From NCBI GenBank assembly GCA_006503475.1, contig RSEH01000148.1, positions 56,037-120,036 of the forward strand: 64,000 nucleotides of DNA, in the 5' to 3' direction. Source of the DNA: Stentor roeselii. Its lineage: Eukaryota > Ciliophora > Heterotrichea > Heterotrichida > Stentoridae. The notes under the pieces are model-generated. The model was not told the origin of the DNA and made no database searches. It saw nothing but the letters and a program-made list of their open reading frames with translations. This document shows, one piece after another, positions 7,453 to 17,370 of the stretch. How positions within the stretch are numbered: position 1 is the stretch's first letter; each line of letters begins with the position of its first letter. A program made the position numbers and the translations under genes.

Positions 7453-10400
7453 CTATTGATACCTAAACATATCCAATTCTCCAAAGTTATCGACTCTATA
7501 AACTCTCTCCAGCAACTTATGAATAACCCTTCTAGTCTGCAATTTAAAAGAATACCCACTCAAAATGACAGAAACAACATGAAAAAGTTTCAAATTCTGA
7601 AAAACTTTAGGCGAAGTGATCCTAACAGTCCTCAAAAAGTTTTCACTTTCACTTTTATCAACAACAGTTCCCAACCTACAAATATGTTCTAAGACCTGCT
7701 TTTCCTGCAGATCCAACGAAACAGATTCAACAACATCTTCTAAATTCCTACAAAGCGGATGATAAATCTTCTGTTCTTTACCTTCAATATGAAAAAACCT
7801 TTGAGGAATACAAGGAACTGCAACAACATTCAAAAAATCTCCTTCATTACAAACCCATCCCCTTTTAGCCAGTTCAATTCTTCCACAATTCGTTCTAGCA
7901 ATTAAAGAAATGACCTGAAAAGCAGTTCCTCTCAATGAAAGAGTTTCAGACTTCTCCGCGATTTTCAAGATATTCTTCAAAATGTCCTTCTGCAGCAGGT
8001 AACAAGTTCCATCTTCACTTGCGCCAACATGTCCAAGAGCCCAAAGCCAGGCCCTTCTTTGAGCGACTTGATTTTCTTCTAAAATTCCTTTTCCGTACTT
8101 TTCAATTAATCCAGTTTCTATCAACTTTTGGAAACCTTTCGTTGTTTTACTCAATTCGCCGAAAAAATGTCCTGGAGGGTGCACTGCGGAAGAGCCTTGT
8201 GGCAAAACAAGAACTCGGAATCGGACTGATTCTAGTTTTAAGTCTTTTGTTGAGGAGAAAGTGAAAAAAACACCGTCATTTTCAGAAATTTCACTGTCTG
8301 GGTCTAGTTTACACATTATCCAAAATGGGTGGGTTGTTTGGTTTCCTTGAAAATTTATGAAATTTCCTGCGATTTTTAAACTGGCGGCGATGTACTCGGA
8401 GGAGGAGCAGAGGAAGTTGCTTGTGTAGCATGTTATAAAGGTTTCTTCTTTGTAGACCTCGAGAGCGGAGTCGAATTCGAATATCTTGTCGCCGCATTTG
8501 ACGGCTACGATGAAGGACAGGTTAGAAATCCATGAAATTTCCTGTTTTTCATGATTTTGAAAAATTTTCGGTGGCCTAAGTGTCAAAGCAAACATTTTTT
8601 TCTGGTTCTGAAGACTTTTCACCATTTTCGACTCAACATCCCGTGCATATTCAACATTTCCATCCCTATCCCATGCATGAATCTCTGAATTGATCAAGTC
8701 AAGTTCCTCCAAAAAATCAAATCCAGCATCAGTTGTTAAAATTTTCAAATAAATCGACTTATCCTTAATCTTCAACAAATTGGGAGGTCGAGTTTCCACA
8801 AGTTTATCAAGATTTCCCTTATATTGGCATATCTCATTGATAACATTCAAAGCAGATTTCAATATATCCTCATCATGAATAAACAAAAGCGTCGGCAACT
8901 CATCAATCGCCCATCGCAAGTCCTGCATACCAGCCCTAAAAATAACTTGAATCTGTTGAATTGCCTTGATTTTCACTATTTTTGACCTTGCCTGAAGACA
9001 AAAATTCAAAAAATGCTGACAAATCCTCTCTCGGTAGTCAAGAACTGTCAACAAGACCAGTGATAAATGACTGACTTCTGAGAGTTTCTCTAGTTTTGAA
9101 GTAAGGTTAAAAGGACGGAGTAACTTTCGCCCTGCCCGGGTGTTGATAAAGAGTCCAAGCCACTTCAGGTATTCTCTCGTCATCGTCGTGCGGAGGTTCT
9201 CAGGAGATAAGACCCGGCCTTCATTTGAAGGACTTTCTTTCAGTTCTTCTTCGATCAGGTCTATCATTTCACGCAAAAAAGGCTTCCTGACCACGAAAAA
9301 ACTTTCTTGGTAGTCCTTTACGAGAAGATGTTTACTCTTGGTACTTAGAAGGAATTTTATTAGAGTTCCTCCGATTTTCGCTCTTAAGAAGTTCTTTGGT
9401 TCCCATTCAAGGTTTGTGAAGAGACCTTTGGAAGCTGTGAAGTAAACTAGAAGAGACTTTAGGAATTTTTGGGTCCTTGAATCGGTTAAACGGGACCCTG
9501 AGGATAGAGGACCTGATAACAACTCGTAAATCGCTTCCCATTCCCATTTGTTTGGGTCTTTGCTGATTGATTGGGTCTTGTATACTGTAGAGAAGAAAAT
9601 TGAGTCGTCCATTGAATCGCAGAGGTGCTTTTGGTAGATTCGGCTTAGGAGGGAACTTGGTGGAGTTGTCGCTCCTGGGTTTTCTGATGATATGAAATGG
9701 ATTGAACTTGTTAGAAGGCTTTCTTCGTTACGGTCTTTTTTTATTCGGCAGGAACTGTCCATGTCAGCAACCAATTCCGCAGCCTTACCTTCAGTATTAA
9801 TCCCAAGATGAACAGGACAAATAGGACAATTCGGAAGTAATTTAGGTCCTAAAACCGTAATAATCTTCAACAACTTTCTAGCCCTCTGCAAAATCCTAAC
9901 ATTCGGATCCACCGAAAGTGAAATAAGTGCTTTAAACAACCCACAATGCAAAAGTGCCTGTATAAGTATAGCCAAATAATTAATCATCAAATCAAAGCAT
10001 CTCGACTGTAAATCGACAGAAATTCCTAAAATCTCTAAAAGCGTATCTAAAATTCCTTCTTTAACCCCAGCCTTTCCCGGTCTAACCAAAGTGCTAATAA
10101 GTGCCTGCATTCCATTCGAAGTTAAAAAAATAAGTCCAGCCCAGCTTCTCGACATAAGAACCAAATGTCTTCTTGCCAAATTAATTAAAATTTCCAAGTC
10201 CTTTTCACTAACACTCGGTGAAGAGTCAGTGAAAACAGCGAAAATCTTTAAAATTTCAGCACCTTCTTTAATAGCAGTTCTTGAATTGCCTTCATTTAAA
10301 AGGTAGCAAAAAGTAAAGACGATATTTTCAGATAAAGCCTGAGGTGTGTTGATATCAAGCAAGGCAGTGACAAGTGTCCTCATTCCGCCACTCCAAACAA

Positions 10401-10902
10401 CGACTACCGGGTTTTCAATGCTCAGAGTCCTCAAAGCTTCGACTGCCATTTTTTTGAATTCGTCTGATTCGCTTTCACTGATCGCGACTAAAGAATTTGT
10501 AAGACTTTTAGGAAAAGATGCAGAGTCTAACTCGAGCCAAACCCTCAGAAGTTTAAAAGACTCGACACGTTCACGACTTTTTCCTTCAAGTTCCAATGAC
10601 CGGACTAAAAAATGCTCAATGTGTTGAGAGGATAGTGATTGTAAGCAAGTTTTACTTACAAGTAAATAGCGATAGGCTCGAATCGCTATTGCTCGGATTT
10701 CTGACTCGACGTGTAGGAGAAAAGGACGGAGTAAAGAGAAGAGATGGGGAAGAAGGACTAGATGATCTGGACTTTTTTGATTCAGGTGCTCGATTCGAGG
10801 GATTATGAACGGCAGAGGGTTGCTTGGAAGGTTCTCGCTTTGAAGAGACTGAAGGTCCTGAAATGCTGAGACTGTTTCAATGGATTTTATTGTGTTCTTC
10901 AT
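7453..10902 (-). CDS. RICTOR: RICTOR / Pianissimo, TORC2 scaffold subunit
   Basis: 1149 aa, close in size to Dictyostelium Pianissimo. RICTOR defines TOR complex 2, which phosphorylates hydrophobic motifs of AGC kinases. Seen: N-terminal armadillo-like region, residues about 20-370, with family landmarks EIRAIAIRAYRYLL, FPKSLTNSLVAISESE and SRSWAGLIFL followed by MINYLAILIQALLHCGLF; a middle region about 600-780 (WLGLFINTRAGRKLL, LRWAIDELPTLLFIHDED); and the RICTOR-V region about 945-1010 (RRAWLWALGHVG, LSLRGTAFQVISLIART, ELAKRGW). The long C-terminal tail of animal RICTOR is absent. The gene lies 23 bp downstream of the WD40-channel gene on the same strand. Family call is firm. Confidence 0.93.
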   Translation of the reverse strand: MKNTIKSIETVSAFQDLQSLQSENLPSNPLPFIIPRIEHLNQKSPDHLVLLPHLFSLLRPFLLHVESEIRAIAIRAYRYLLVSKTCLQSLSSQHIEHFLVRSLELEGKSRERVESFKLLRVWLELDSASFPKSLTNSLVAISESESDEFKKMAVEALRTLSIENPVVVVWSGGMRTLVTALLDINTPQALSENIVFTFCYLLNEGNSRTAIKEGAEILKIFAVFTDSSPSVSEKDLEILINLARRHLVLMSRSWAGLIFLTSNGMQALISTLVRPGKAGVKEGILDTLLEILGISVDLQSRCFDLMINYLAILIQALLHCGLFKALISLSVDPNVRILQRARKLLKIITVLGPKLLPNCPICPVHLGINTEGKAAELVADMDSSCRIKKDRNEESLLTSSIHFISSENPGATTPPSSLLSRIYQKHLCDSMDDSIFFSTVYKTQSISKDPNKWEWEAIYELLSGPLSSGSRLTDSRTQKFLKSLLVYFTASKGLFTNLEWEPKNFLRAKIGGTLIKFLLSTKSKHLLVKDYQESFFVVRKPFLREMIDLIEEELKESPSNEGRVLSPENLRTTMTREYLKWLGLFINTRAGRKLLRPFNLTSKLEKLSEVSHLSLVLLTVLDYRERICQHFLNFCLQARSKIVKIKAIQQIQVIFRAGMQDLRWAIDELPTLLFIHDEDILKSALNVINEICQYKGNLDKLVETRPPNLLKIKDKSIYLKILTTDAGFDFLEELDLINSEIHAWDRDGNVEYARDVESKMVKSLQNQKKMFALTLRPPKIFQNHEKQEISWISNLSFIVAVKCGDKIFEFDSALEVYKEETFITCYTSNFLCSSSEYIAASLKIAGNFINFQGNQTTHPFWIMCKLDPDSEISENDGVFFTFSSTKDLKLESVRFRVLVLPQGSSAVHPPGHFFGELSKTTKGFQKLIETGLIEKYGKGILEENQVAQRRAWLWALGHVGASEDGTCYLLQKDILKNILKIAEKSETLSLRGTAFQVISLIARTNCGRIELAKRGWVCNEGDFLNVVAVPCIPQRFFHIEGKEQKIYHPLCRNLEDVVESVSLDLQEKQVLEHICRLGTVVDKSESENFLRTVRITSPKVFQNLKLFHVVSVILSGYSFKLQTRRVIHKLLERVYRVDNFGELDMFRYQ

Positions 10903-10925
10903 ATTTAGTAGATTGAGGATTATTT

Positions 10926-13900
10926 TTACTTTTTTGACAATGAACGATTCAGCTCCATTAGGCTCAAATGGGCGAAGTTGCTGTTAGATGAGATTTCATT
11001 TAAAGATTTTTGGTACTCTTTGTGATTTCCTGTTAGTTTCTCGTTGATTTCTTTAATGAAACTTTTAACTTTCTTGATTTTGTAACGAAAGTCCTCGTTG
11101 TTTTCAACAGAAGCGGCAGTTTCACAGAGAAAAAAGTACTTTTTTATGTTTTGGCCTCGTTTCCAGACCATCATGATTTCCACGTCTATCAACATATTGG
11201 TCAACTCGATGCTGTCGGCTTGGCTGCTGTTTTCTCTGACCCTTGCATAAGTGTCAGACATGATACTGATGATTAAGTTAAGCATCACGATGTTGTTTAA
11301 AAAAGTGACTAAAAAGTAAGCAAGCCAATGCAATTTCGAGAACCCTTCACTATTCGAATCTCCTAAATCATACAAATAAGCAGAAGTCAAATAATCAAAA
11401 TAATCCCCACTTCCATCTAAAGCTTGAAAAACCAACCCGAAGCCAACAGTTGAATAAGCGAAAATCATGAAAAAAGGGTAAATGTCGCTTAAAACGTTAC
11501 TTAGCAAGTTGATGTAGTACCGGGTGTTTGAAAACAGGCGGAAAATACTGATACCGCGAAACCAGCTGAAAAACATCACGAATCCGAAGAGTTCACGACT
11601 TGATTCACCTGCCCAGGTCATCACACAAAAGCTGAGCATGACGAAAAAGTTGACCTGCTCTAAAAGGTTCTTTAAACTCTTGAAGTAAGTTTTACTTCTC
11701 GATAAAATCTGGGAAACTTCATAAAGAAACAACAGAGAATTTATCACAAAAGCACCGACTAACAAGCCACTTTTCTCATAAGTCGCATATAATGAAAGTA
11801 AGGTCAGATAAACCATCTGAAAAAAAGTCTCGAAATACAAAAATTTCCTTAAAATCAGCCACTTTTCATTCAAAAGGATTTGAATAATCCTGCAGTTAAA
11901 CACTTCAGAGTTTTCACAATTAAGAAGTGAAAGTAAAAACTCGATACTTGAATTACTTCCTACTTCCAAGCTGATCCCAACAAAACTCTGAGAATATTTC
12001 ACTGCTTGACGTAAGTCTCCATCTTTAAAGTTAATTGAAACCTTGCTGAAGACAGAAGGAAAGGTCTGGACTATTGGCAAGTCAATTCCAGAACTACAGA
12101 ACTTCGGCAAGTTGTAGTCAAAGTCTTGAATGAACAGGTTGTAAAACTTGTGAACGTTTTGACTTGGAGAGTTATTTAACTCGGTCAAGCAATTTTCAAG
12201 ATTTTTTAAAATAAACGGGTTTTGTTTAGAACGCGTTGCAAGACCTTTGTAAATCGACCTGATGCACTGAGGAAAATTCCGAGCGATGCTGATGCTTAAC
12301 GGCGAGTGACTTTCACGTGACAAGACCATCGGCCCGTCTGTTGAGATGTCTTTTAAAAGCGCTTCGTGATTGTTGAAATAAGCGTAAAAGTGAAGAACGT
12401 TCAACTCCTGAGGAAGGATCAGCCAAGAACTCCAGTTTGACTGGTACTCGAATTTTTCACCTATTGATAGCACGTAAGTCATGAAGTCGTTTAAAGTTGA
12501 GTGCCCACCTACTGCTGATAAACTTGTCTTGTTGAAGGGATTTGGAAGGAAATATAAGGAATCGATTTCATGTAGAAAAATGATTGACTCGTCTTCATTC
12601 AATAAAAGCTTTTTTACTGAATATTTAGTTCGAAGTCGTGTTTTTACCTCGAAATTTTCTAATGAAAATATCATTGTTTGGTCTGAATGACTTGATAAAA
12701 AAACTGTTTCTTTTTCTTTTAAAAAGTGAAAAAAATGCACTGAAAAATTTAAGAGTTTTCTGATTTTTGAACCAGTTTCAATGTCCCATACAAAAGAGAC
12801 TGCTTGTAAGTCACTTGAAAATAGATATCTTTGGTTTGGGTCTTGAAAAATCACTGAGACTTTAGTGAAGTGTCCTGAAAAAACTTGAACTTTTCGACTG
12901 TTGTCAACTAGGTCTATTAGTTTTATATCGCCGTTGTACTCTGAGAACCCGATGCGACTTTGTAACAAGGTCAAAGCGCAGAATGTGTCTTTTCTTGGAT
13001 AAGACCTGATAATTGACAAATCAGGATAATTGAACACTGATATCAACCCTTCCTGATAAACTGCGAAAGACAAGCCACAGGTAGAGACCTCAGTCGGCAA
13101 AAACTCTTCTTTTCTCAAAAACTTTCCATTCACCTCTAAAAAAAACATGTGATTTTCCTTATCCAGAAAAATAACCGCATCTGTTAACCCATAACAACTT
13201 CTAACAAAAAAAGGTAAAACCACTTCAATCTTAATCTCCAGACTTTCAATAATTCTCAATCGAGTCTCGCCATCAAATTCTCCAAAGACTGCCAAATTTT
13301 CACCTAATCTTGAAAAACAAGAGACTTTGAAAGAATCAGTGAAAACTTCTGCTTCTTCCTCAACTTTCTCTGATTTGATGACAAGAAGTGAGTTGTTATC
13401 CAGGACAGCAAAGATAGTTGATTCACTATCAACGTAATGAGTGACAATCCTTTCTTCACACTTGGCTAGAACAGTAGTTCTAAGTGATTCCAAACTAGTT
13501 TTAATGATTTTTTTATCATTTGCGATTGAAACAGCGAATGCCTGAGAGACCCAGATATTATTGATTCCCCTATCATGAATCTGTCGATCACATCGACTGT
13601 AATCTGCCAGGTTCCACACATAAATACTTTCATTTTCATTAGAAACTAAGAACTTTCCATCAAAACTAAATTGAACAATATAAGAACTATAACAACAGTC
13701 AAGTTTTTTTATCTCTGAATTTGTTTGAAGGTCGAAAAGAATGATAAGCCCTTCATACCCCAGACTTGCAACGTATCTCAAGTCCTGGCTTAAGTCAACT
13801 GCTCGGACTTTGTCCTCGTGTTCATATAAAATCCGATGGTTCACCTCTATCAGGTCTGAAAGACTCCACAAGCGGATTGACTTGTCATCGGACCCGGAGA

Positions 13901-14249
13901 CTAGAAAGTCTTTTCTCAGACGAAGACAAGTTACTTTTTCTGAATGACCTGAAAATGTTTCTAAATGAAGCAAATCTGGAAGGGATAACTTTTGGATTGA
14001 ATCACTTTGACCTAGGAAGACTGAGGATGAGGAAGAGTCGAAGGAGGATGAAGGTCGCTGGTCTGATAAGGATTTTATTATTTTATTGTCGCAGAGGCTA
14101 AATAGTGAAAGAGAGGTACTTGATGCTAACAGGATTAATGATGAGGAAATTGTTTTGATGAATTCTATTGATGGTGGGATTGAGTAGGATTTTGGTAAAG
14201 TTGAACTGAATTCTTGAAGGATGTTTGAAATTGTACTGTCTAAATCCAT
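10926..14249 (-). CDS. WD40 propeller fused to TRP-like six-helix cation channel
   Basis: 1107 aa. The N-terminal half is WD40 repeats; visible blades include GHSEKVTCL...SGSDDKSIRLW (about 95-125), the HEDKVRAVDLSQDLRYVAS blade and SSDLQAVSFVWDIETG (about 480-495). A helical, ankyrin-like linker with NHEALLKDIS and SHSPLSISIARNFPQCI follows. From W797 there are about six hydrophobic helices with TRP/polycystin character: LRKFLYFETFFQMVYLTL, FVINSLLFLYEVSQIL, VNFFVMLSFCVMTW, a Phe- and Arg-containing S4-like segment, a pore loop near YLTSAYLYDLGDS, and a final helix FLNNIVMLNLIISIMSDTY. WD40-channel fusions are a ciliate type of channel as far as I recall. Ion selectivity and ligand are unknown. 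Confidence 0.85.
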   Translation of the reverse strand: MDLDSTISNILQEFSSTLPKSYSIPPSIEFIKTISSSLILLASSTSLSLFSLCDNKIIKSLSDQRPSSSFDSSSSSVFLGQSDSIQKLSLPDLLHLETFSGHSEKVTCLRLRKDFLVSGSDDKSIRLWSLSDLIEVNHRILYEHEDKVRAVDLSQDLRYVASLGYEGLIILFDLQTNSEIKKLDCCYSSYIVQFSFDGKFLVSNENESIYVWNLADYSRCDRQIHDRGINNIWVSQAFAVSIANDKKIIKTSLESLRTTVLAKCEERIVTHYVDSESTIFAVLDNNSLLVIKSEKVEEEAEVFTDSFKVSCFSRLGENLAVFGEFDGETRLRIIESLEIKIEVVLPFFVRSCYGLTDAVIFLDKENHMFFLEVNGKFLRKEEFLPTEVSTCGLSFAVYQEGLISVFNYPDLSIIRSYPRKDTFCALTLLQSRIGFSEYNGDIKLIDLVDNSRKVQVFSGHFTKVSVIFQDPNQRYLFSSDLQAVSFVWDIETGSKIRKLLNFSVHFFHFLKEKETVFLSSHSDQTMIFSLENFEVKTRLRTKYSVKKLLLNEDESIIFLHEIDSLYFLPNPFNKTSLSAVGGHSTLNDFMTYVLSIGEKFEYQSNWSSWLILPQELNVLHFYAYFNNHEALLKDISTDGPMVLSRESHSPLSISIARNFPQCIRSIYKGLATRSKQNPFILKNLENCLTELNNSPSQNVHKFYNLFIQDFDYNLPKFCSSGIDLPIVQTFPSVFSKVSINFKDGDLRQAVKYSQSFVGISLEVGSNSSIEFLLSLLNCENSEVFNCRIIQILLNEKWLILRKFLYFETFFQMVYLTLLSLYATYEKSGLLVGAFVINSLLFLYEVSQILSRSKTYFKSLKNLLEQVNFFVMLSFCVMTWAGESSRELFGFVMFFSWFRGISIFRLFSNTRYYINLLSNVLSDIYPFFMIFAYSTVGFGLVFQALDGSGDYFDYLTSAYLYDLGDSNSEGFSKLHWLAYFLVTFLNNIVMLNLIISIMSDTYARVRENSSQADSIELTNMLIDVEIMMVWKRGQNIKKYFFLCETAASVENNEDFRYKIKKVKSFIKEINEKLTGNHKEYQKSLNEISSNSNFAHLSLMELNRSLSKK

Positions 14250-14617
14250 TTATTTGAGGGTTGGTTATTTGGGTGGTATTTAAATTAAGATAAGAGGTTT
14301 TTATGGGCTTTTGGTTTAAGTTAGTTTATATTTGGGTTATGATACTTTCTCTAAATATTCGATCAATTGAATTGTATGGAAGTTTATGATTATAAAGAGG
14401 TTATAATTTTCTTTAAAAGAATTAAGTAGAGTAAATCATTTGTTTTTAATGATATCTGGAAATAGATTTACTCTAAAAACACAAAAATCAGAGAGGTGAA
14501 AAAAGCACTCAATTCAATTAACTCTTCTTTAAATACAATTATTTATTCAGATTATAAAGATGAACCTTGAAATTTATTCCAGATTATTTTAGGGAATAAT
14601 AGTAAAGCACCCCCATA
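14250..14617. other. Intergenic, AT-rich
   Basis: Shared 5' region of the divergent WD40-channel gene (minus) and the small orphan ORF at 14618 (plus). No RNA gene, repeat or further ORF seen. Confidence 0.5.
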
Positions 14618-14932
14618 ATGAGAGAAATAGGTTTATATGGCTTACTCTTCGGCATTAAAAAGACTGTCAAAAAGTTCGGATACGATGAAAATGAACTCAA
14701 ACAATTAATACTTGAAGCTTTTGATGACCCTTTTATACGAGCCTATAGAGAAGTCGTGAAGGCTTCTTTAATTCAGGTAGGTATAAAAGAAACTTCAAGA
14801 ACCTTTAGGATTTCATTGGAATCATTAAAGATATTTATGAATGAAAATAATATCGTGCTGGCTGATAATTGTATGGCTTTTTTACATTATGAGGAATGGT
14901 TTTTATGTGAAATTTCATCGATATGCGAATAG
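14618..14932 (+). CDS. Small orphan protein with possible helix-turn-helix
   Basis: 104 aa, isolated between two long non-coding stretches. I do not recognise it. The segment near residues 50-72 (VKASLIQVGIKETSRTFRI, then SLESLKIFM) has the spacing of a helix-turn-helix like those at the front of transposase-type proteins, but there is no catalytic domain and no flanking inverted repeats that I can see. It could be a small real gene or a fragment of an old element. The ATG is the first in the frame; the stop is TAG. Confidence 0.45.
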   Translation: MREIGLYGLLFGIKKTVKKFGYDENELKQLILEAFDDPFIRAYREVVKASLIQVGIKETSRTFRISLESLKIFMNENNIVLADNCMAFLHYEEWFLCEISSICE

Positions 14933-16206
14933 AAGTTAGATTAAGTTAGCTTTATTATTATTCTTATGCATGTTTACTAAGAATTAGTAATTTTTTATTC
15001 TAGATGTTTCAAACGAATAACATTTTTTTTATTCCTCTTTTTTGCTTGAGTTTTGATTTTAGGTAATGATTAACTATTAAAGATTATTTTCATCTCTTAA
15101 AATCTTCAGCATGTTTTATTTCTTTGATTGACAATCATTGAATTTCCTTTGAAATTTGATGGGTTTTCAGAAATTATAGGAAAATAATTACAGTTTGATT
15201 AGAAACTATTATATTTTTTCAAAAAGATTAGTGTGTAAATTAAGACTTAGCTTACTTACTCAGATTTGAAGTTTAATAGTTTGATGCTCTCTTTTGTTCT
15301 GCTTTTTATTAATAAAATTTACTGTTCGGGATTCAGGTAGCCGATTTAACTTAACCTAAGAATAAAAATGAATTTCATACCCTTGTTGAATTGGCGTCTA
15401 GTAGTGGAGTGAACTTATAAATTAGTTACTTCTAAGTGTGATATTGTTTGAGATGTGTAGATCTTCATTGTTTTAATTTGATCATATTACACCTTGCTTA
15501 AAGTGATAATCATCATCAAATATAATTATTTTAAATCATCATCCAGGTGAATTATATTATAAAACTTTAATTTTTCAATTATCTTGTGATATTTTCAGAG
15601 TGGATTTAATATAATAGGAATCGAAATAATCTAATAAAAGGATTAAAAAATTTTTATATATGAACAATAGTTTATGCTATATCAATATCCAAATTAAAAA
15701 TAGATCTTGTTCGAATATAATTATTAGATTTAATTTACTTCCCAATCCAGATTATATTCTCTATAATTTTTATTCAACATATTATCAAGGCTATTACTAC
15801 AACTATTTAGAGTTTTCATGATTGTATTGATTTTTGTAAAGAAGTATTTGGCCTCACCTTGACGATACTATTTCCCTTAACTTATCAGATTGTTACCTAA
15901 AAATAAACCCTGAAATATCTTATCTCTTTTTTAAACTATCAGTATAAGCCATAAAATAAATCACAAAACACATTATAACTACATAAATACCATTCATATC
16001 AATTATATCAAATATATTAAAAACTTTCCAAATAAAATAAACTCCTCTTCAAAACAAAAAAACATAAAATACTTCCTCCAAATCCAAAAGTTTCATTCAT
16101 AAAAAATCCTTAAAACACTCAACAAAAATAAAAAAATCCAAATCTCTAAATCTAAATTCTCTTAAATCTCCAATCAACTACTAATAAGAATTTCTAGAGA
16201 ACCAAG
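14933..16206. other. Long intergenic region, AT-rich
   Basis: About 1.27 kb without a supported gene. I searched for tRNA A/B-box pairs, long frames on both strands and tandem repeats and found none convincing. A GTTCGGGATTC string near 15333 is superficially B-box-like but has no partner arms. The right end becomes A/C-rich and leads into the gene at 16207. Confidence 0.5.
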
Positions 16207-16650
16207 ATGCAAAGTCCATTAAAACTCCGCAGTCAGTATAAATGCGAGTCCCCAAGCGAAGTAGTCTACAAGCCAATCTTCCAAGTCTGCATTCGCGAGC
16301 GTAAATCAGAGAAGCTTCTAATAAAGCCCAAATCTCCAAGCACGTCTCCATCACACCAAACGATTCAAAATTCAGTTCCCCAGGCGGAAAACCCTCGACC
16401 ACGTCCTCAATCCTCAAACATAAGCGAGTCTTTTCAGAGGTCTCCATTAAAAAAGGACTTTCGTCCTCAGTCTTGTAAGCTGAATCCAGTAATCACTTCA
16501 ACTTTGAGTTCTTCTTACCGTCGCAGTACAAAAGTGTACATTACTAACAGCGACATCAGTACTTTTTTACGTAAAAAGAAAATCCAAATGAGCAGAAATA
16601 TTTTCATCACAGGGAGGAACTGTCTTCGGCCGTTTAGCCGAAATATTTAA
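16207..16650 (+). CDS. Uncharacterised Ser/Pro-rich protein
   Basis: 147 aa, probably disordered in its central part (KSPSTSPSHQTIQNSVPQ, ENPRPRPQSS, ESFQRSPLKKDF), with several SP sites next to basic residues that could be proline-directed kinase sites. The C terminus is basic (STFLRKKKIQMSRNIF). No known domain. It ends 23 bp before the eS10 gene on the same strand. An overlapping minus frame (16181-16447) exists but is shorter and less plausible. Probable real gene, function unknown. Confidence 0.6.
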   Translation: MQSPLKLRSQYKCESPSEVVYKPIFQVCIRERKSEKLLIKPKSPSTSPSHQTIQNSVPQAENPRPRPQSSNISESFQRSPLKKDFRPQSCKLNPVITSTLSSSYRRSTKVYITNSDISTFLRKKKIQMSRNIFITGRNCLRPFSRNI

Positions 16651-16668
16651 GTAATCTAGTCCAGGACA

Positions 16669-16676
16669 TATAAATG
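16669..16676 (+). promoter_or_regulatory. TATAAATG start-site element (eS10 gene)
   Basis: TATAA joined directly to the ATG of a highly expressed ribosomal-protein gene, within a 23-bp spacer. One of five exact copies of this 8-mer at start codons in the window. Confidence 0.45.
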
Positions 16677-17039
16677 GTGCTAATTTCAAAGGAAGAAAGA
16701 CAGCAGATTTACCAGTACCTGCTGAAAGAAGGCACTCTAGTCGTCAAGAAAGACGTAGGACTGCCGAAACATCAGGACATTAATGTTTCCAATTTGAAAG
16801 TAATGATGCTGTGTAAGACTTTGAAGTCCAAAGGGCTTTTGGTTGAAAGATTCAATTGGCAATACTATTATTTCAATCTTAATGAAGATGGCATTAGAGC
16901 CATGTGTGAAAACTTAGGACTGCCAACTAATATCAGGCCTGACTATTACAAAGCACCTGCTGTCAAGAGACCTGTCACTGAGGGAAATGAAGGAAGGAGA
17001 GGCTTTGGAAGGGGAAGAGGAAGACCTAAGGATGAGTAA
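16674..17039 (+). CDS. RPS10: Small-subunit ribosomal protein eS10
   Basis: 121 aa. eS10 sits on the head of the 40S subunit near the mRNA entry. The S10/plectin winged-helix domain covers residues 1-95 with the family landmarks YQYLLKEGTLVVKKDVGLPKH, NLKVMMLCKTLKSKGLLVE, FNWQYYYFNLNEDGI and LGLPTNIRPDYYK. A Gly/Arg-rich tail (RRGFGRGRGRPKDE) follows, as in other eukaryotes. Slightly shorter than animal eS10. No intron is visible. The start lies in a TATAAATG context. Confidence 0.96.
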   Translation: MVLISKEERQQIYQYLLKEGTLVVKKDVGLPKHQDINVSNLKVMMLCKTLKSKGLLVERFNWQYYYFNLNEDGIRAMCENLGLPTNIRPDYYKAPAVKRPVTEGNEGRRGFGRGRGRPKDE

Positions 17040-17065
17040 TAGAATAGGTTTTCAAGGATAAGGAA

Positions 17066-17363
17066 TTAGTTATTTTTTTCGAAGTACTTTCTTTTTGCTA
17101 TTTTTACCAGGGATAAAGGAAAAATCCAGGATTCGTCTTGGTTGTTTACTGAAGAGATCTCATAAAATGAATAGACTCTTAGTTTTTTGTGGCTTCTTTT
17201 CCAAATATCATGCACTTCTTTTTTTAAAATCCAAGACTCTTCCTCATCTCTAACTTTCAAGATATCCGCGATTTCATATTTCATATTATTTAACCCGACA
17301 AGTTCAAAGCCGTTTGATGACAAAACTTTTCCAATATCAAAAACCTTCTAAAATTCTCGACAT
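17066..17363 (-). CDS. Small orphan protein, frame broken by a probable 1-nt indel
   Basis: The clear frame runs to a stop at 17066 and contains an internal Met (MKYEIADILK) at 17284. The first plausible ATG upstream is at 17361-17363 (MSRILEGF), but that frame hits TGA after eight codons. Its reading changes to the downstream frame if one base of the A5 run at 17339-17343 (T5 in the coding sense) is not counted. No 15-nt intron fits here. The protein would be about 98 aa, charged and aromatic (EESWILKKEVHDIWKRSHKKL), with no known domain. It starts 7 bp after the stop of the upstream same-strand gene. Alternatives: start at 17284 (72 aa), or a decayed gene. Confidence 0.45.
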
Positions 17364-17370
17364 AATACGA

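Noticed and set aside
15325-15345. Possible tRNA B-box (GTTCGGGATTC)
   Set aside because: No matching A-box, no acceptor or anticodon arms, and the string does not match the B-box consensus well.
16181-16447. 88-codon minus-strand frame
   Set aside because: It lies antisense to the longer Ser/Pro-rich gene, has no domain and has no start-site motif.
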